5,738 bases of DNA from positions 1-5,738 of the forward strand of contig JAYTQU010000349.1 of NCBI GenBank assembly GCA_043746555.1, in the 5' to 3' direction. Every line of letters begins with the position of its first letter. The stretch's first letter is position 1. Of this stretch, positions 5,473 to 5,738 are shown in pieces. The stretch is from CAZQYC01 sp043746555 (GTDB taxonomy: Bacteria > Pseudomonadota > Gammaproteobacteria > Steroidobacterales > Steroidobacteraceae). The notes beneath the pieces are model-generated. The model did no database searches. It saw only the letters and a list, made by a program, of their open reading frames with translations, and was not told where the DNA came from. A program made the position numbers and the translations under genes.

Positions 5473-5738
5473 ATGCGAGATCACCGTAAGCTCGAAGTAT
5501 TTGAAATAGCGGATACGCTAACGTTATTGGTTTACCGGCACTCGAAGCAGTTCCCCGAAGACGAAAAATACGGACTGACAAGTCAAATGCGGCGTGCCGC
5601 AGTTTCCGTAACAGCCAACATTGTAGAAGGCGCGGCGAGACTAATTCTACTTTGTCAGGTTGCGCTGAAGCGCGCGGTGCGGCGTTGCAACGGCCTGAAA
5701 AATACTCACGTACTGCCGTGTACGCTGCGCTTTTTCAG
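5473..5738 (+). CDS. Four-helix bundle protein (S23/IVP family), 5' part, probably broken
   Basis: The first 56 residues match the small four-helix-bundle family first found in 23S rRNA intervening sequences (TIGR02436/PF05635), usually 115-125 residues. Visible marks are MRDHRKLEVFEIADTL (helix 1), FPEDEKYGLTSQ, the signature QMRRAAVSV (38-46) and NIVEGAAR (49-56). The function of stand-alone members is not established. After Arg56 (base 5640) the family pattern (an acidic/aromatic ..YLRFL.. helix) is lost. The frame stays open to the window edge but reads LILLCQVALKRAVRRC and onward, unlike the family, and no other frame restores it, so I infer truncation or replacement of the 3' half, not a simple frameshift. 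An in-frame ATG at 5467 is an equally possible start, with GGGCGG nearby. The gene is separated from bamD by 99 bases and a dispersed repeat. Confidence 0.7.
   Translation, partial: MRDHRKLEVFEIADTLTLLVYRHSKQFPEDEKYGLTSQMRRAAVSVTANIVEGAARLILLCQVALKRAVRRCNGLKNTHVLPCTLRFF
5651..5738. repeat. Inverted-repeat-rich tail (REP-like), running off the window
   Basis: CTGAAAAA (5695-5702) is perfectly complementary to TTTTTCAG (5731-5738), enclosing an inner stem CGTAC/GTACG (5709-5713/5720-5724) with a 6-base loop. The same CTGAAAAA can instead pair, with one mismatch, with TTTGTCAG at 5651-5658, supported by TTGC/GCAA (5660-5663/5687-5690). CGTTGCAACG (5683-5692) is a perfect palindrome. The minus strand is also open here from the edge to a TAG at 5647-5649, about 30 codons that I do not recognise. 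It could be a repeat element or the 3' end of an unknown minus-strand gene. Confidence 0.45.

Noticed and set aside
5448..5486. Small upstream open frame (ATG at 5448) overlapping the four-helix-bundle start
   Set aside because: Twelve codons, no ribosome site, no conserved feature; likely chance.
5249..5581. 110-codon minus-strand frame across the bamD end and the repeat
   Set aside because: Antisense to two better supported genes and reads through the intergenic repeat; no recognisable domain.

Overview
This window looks like chromosomal DNA of a gammaproteobacterium of moderate to fairly high GC. The basis is gene order and protein sequence: a divergent bamD / rluD-pgeF-...-clpB block as in Escherichia coli (yfiO / rluD-yfiH-clpB), an E. 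coli-numbered ClpB, and an outer-membrane BamD lipoprotein. No family or genus can be named safely from the sequence alone.

Layout. From the left edge, positions 1-1637 (minus strand) hold the first 545 codons of clpB, cut by the window edge before the second ATPase domain. Its leader (1638-1802) carries a very good sigma-32-type heat-shock promoter and copies of a short intergenic repeat. Then, still on the minus strand, come a ZIP-family metal transporter (1803-2603), pgeF (2645-3400) and rluD (3397-4386 or 4410). rluD and pgeF overlap by 4 bases. A 168- to 192-bp divergent intergenic region follows, with a probable sigma-70 -10 element and three 16-bp tandem repeats that run directly into the bamD start codon. 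bamD (4579-5373) reads to the right. After it comes another copy of the intergenic repeat and the 5' part of a four-helix-bundle (23S rRNA intervening-sequence type) gene (5473 onward). The family match of that gene stops abruptly near 5640, and the last ~90 bases are a tail dense in inverted repeats.

How the genes work together. The minus-strand cluster joins ribosome maturation (RluD, 23S helix 69 pseudouridines), cell-wall precursor quality control (PgeF), divalent metal transport (ZIP) and protein disaggregation (ClpB). The first three are probably co-transcribed; clpB has its own heat-shock promoter. BamD, divergently transcribed, is part of the outer-membrane beta-barrel assembly machine.

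The core genes are ordinary. The unusual material is mostly between them: a ZIP gene inserted into the usual pgeF-clpB junction, a dispersed ACTGGC-rich repeat at three sites, a repeat hairpin inside the predicted clpB 5' UTR, a 16-bp periodic leader in front of bamD, and a broken accessory gene running into a palindromic tail. I found no convincing new multi-gene system. No tRNA, rRNA, CRISPR array or complete insertion sequence was recognised.
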